A stretch of 64,000 nt of DNA from positions 62,001-126,000 of the forward strand of contig CAVWAP010000001.1 of the NCBI GenBank assembly GCA_963753055.1. The letters run 5' to 3'. The notes below the pieces were generated by a model. The model saw only the letters and a program-made list of their open reading frames with translations. It had not been told where the DNA came from and did not search any database. Origin of the DNA: JAUWGC01 sp963753055 (lineage in GTDB: Bacteria; Bacteroidota; Bacteroidia; Bacteroidales; B18-G4). Below, piece after piece: positions 63,657-64,000 of the stretch; position 1 is the stretch's first letter, and each line of letters begins with the position of its first letter. The translations under genes were made by a program, and so were the position numbers.

Positions 63657-64000
63657 TTATCCGGCTTTTCCCACTGGTGTTATATACAGCAGGCGTATCG
63701 CCTTGAGAGAGAGGTCCATCAGGGTTATTGACGCATTGGCATTTCGTTCAATACTGTGGTAGGCATGATTGAAAGCTTCATTTAACTGGTGTATATTAGA
63801 AGCATTCATGAAAGAAGAAAACTTTTGCAGAAATTCATTTTCATCTGAACTGGTTCTCAAAAGTGCTTCATTTTGATAGTAAATGAGCAATCCATCCCTT
63901 ACAATCTTAAGTGCATATTGGAAGAATTCTTTAAGTTCATCACGGGTTTTAGCAGCTATCTTACCAATGATTGCTTCCACTTCTTTAATATCTTTTTTAA
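63657..64000 (-). CDS. holB: DNA polymerase III delta-prime subunit, C-terminal part (cut by window edge)
   Basis: The frame is open from the window edge to the TAA at 63657, about 114 residues. The visible helical C-terminal region, with EFFQYALKIVRDGLLIYY, FMNASNIHQLNEAFNHAYHS and the end SLKAIRLLYI, matches the collar domain of Bacteroidota delta-prime proteins, part of the clamp-loader. The ATP-like N-terminal domain lies outside. A GTG at 63980 is in frame but is an internal codon, not a start. Confidence 0.82.
   Translation of the reverse strand, partial: KKDIKEVEAIIGKIAAKTRDELKEFFQYALKIVRDGLLIYYQNEALLRTSSDENEFLQKFSSFMNASNIHQLNEAFNHAYHSIERNANASITLMDLSLKAIRLLYITPVGKAG

Noticed and set aside
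1..64000. Mobile elements, prophage, defence systems, tRNA or rRNA genes
   Set aside because: No transposase, integrase, phage structural gene, restriction or toxin-antitoxin gene was seen, and the short intergenic gaps hold no cloverleaf-like sequence that I could recognise by eye.

Overview
The window looks like chromosomal DNA of a Bacteroidota bacterium, probably a gliding or T9SS-bearing lineage in or near Bacteroidia. It carries type IX secretion/gliding genes (porP/sprF, gldK, gldL, gldM, gldN, sprE/porW, gldH), Bacteroidota-type fusions and lipoproteins (MurF-Alr, a GYDIA-type GHMP kinase, DUF4468), a diderm envelope gene set (lptE, waaA, rseP) and repeated TAnnTTTG promoter -7 boxes. 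No phage, insertion sequence, CRISPR array, rRNA or tRNA was recognised, and no gap between genes exceeds 300 bp.

Layout. 1-6.2 kb (- strand): a mevalonate operon (DUF4468 protein, HMG-CoA reductase, GYDIA GHMP kinase, diphosphomevalonate decarboxylase, mevalonate kinase), then adenine deaminase running off the left edge. 6.2-8.2 kb: groES-groEL. 8.3-11.3 kb: sigma-54-type regulator, lptE, TPR protein, secG. 11.3-17.7 kb: nucleotide-sugar dehydrogenase, pheT, recG. 17.7-23.9 kb: the porP-gldK-gldL-gldM-gldN operon, in which gldK and gldL as given are broken by at least a dozen small indels. 24-27.6 kb: a giant probable outer-membrane barrel protein. 27.8-32 kb: YitT, RseP, Dxr and an M23 peptidase. 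32.2-37.8 kb (+): sprE/porW, bactofilin, AtpZ-like protein, small membrane protein, folE, fabD. 37.8-41 kb (-): rfbB, galE and a DegT aminotransferase. 41.1-48.3 kb (+): an outer-membrane protein, waaA, M17 aminopeptidase, pdxA with a repeat tail, murF-alr. 48.3-54.2 kb (+): a lipid-linked-sugar glycosylation set (two GT2, two GT-C-like, one LPG-synthase-TM protein) with one divergent ricin-fold lipoprotein. 54.2-59.7 kb (-): CotH/beta-helix lipoprotein, metallophosphoesterase, DUF4956 and VTC polyphosphate polymerase. 59.7-64 kb (-): PBP1A, gldH, ricT and holB (cut by the right edge).

Three points stand out. First, dxr of the MEP pathway sits about 25 kb from a nearly complete mevalonate pathway, so the genome may encode both isoprenoid routes. 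Second, the CotH - phosphoesterase - DUF4956 - VTC run looks like a cell-envelope phosphate/polyphosphate module with no described function. Third, indels are concentrated in 20.5-21.75 kb while nearly everything else is intact; this is either local poor sequence, a possible assembly join, or very recent loss of two core secretion genes. The third point bears on the first, because the two isoprenoid loci lie on opposite sides of that stretch.
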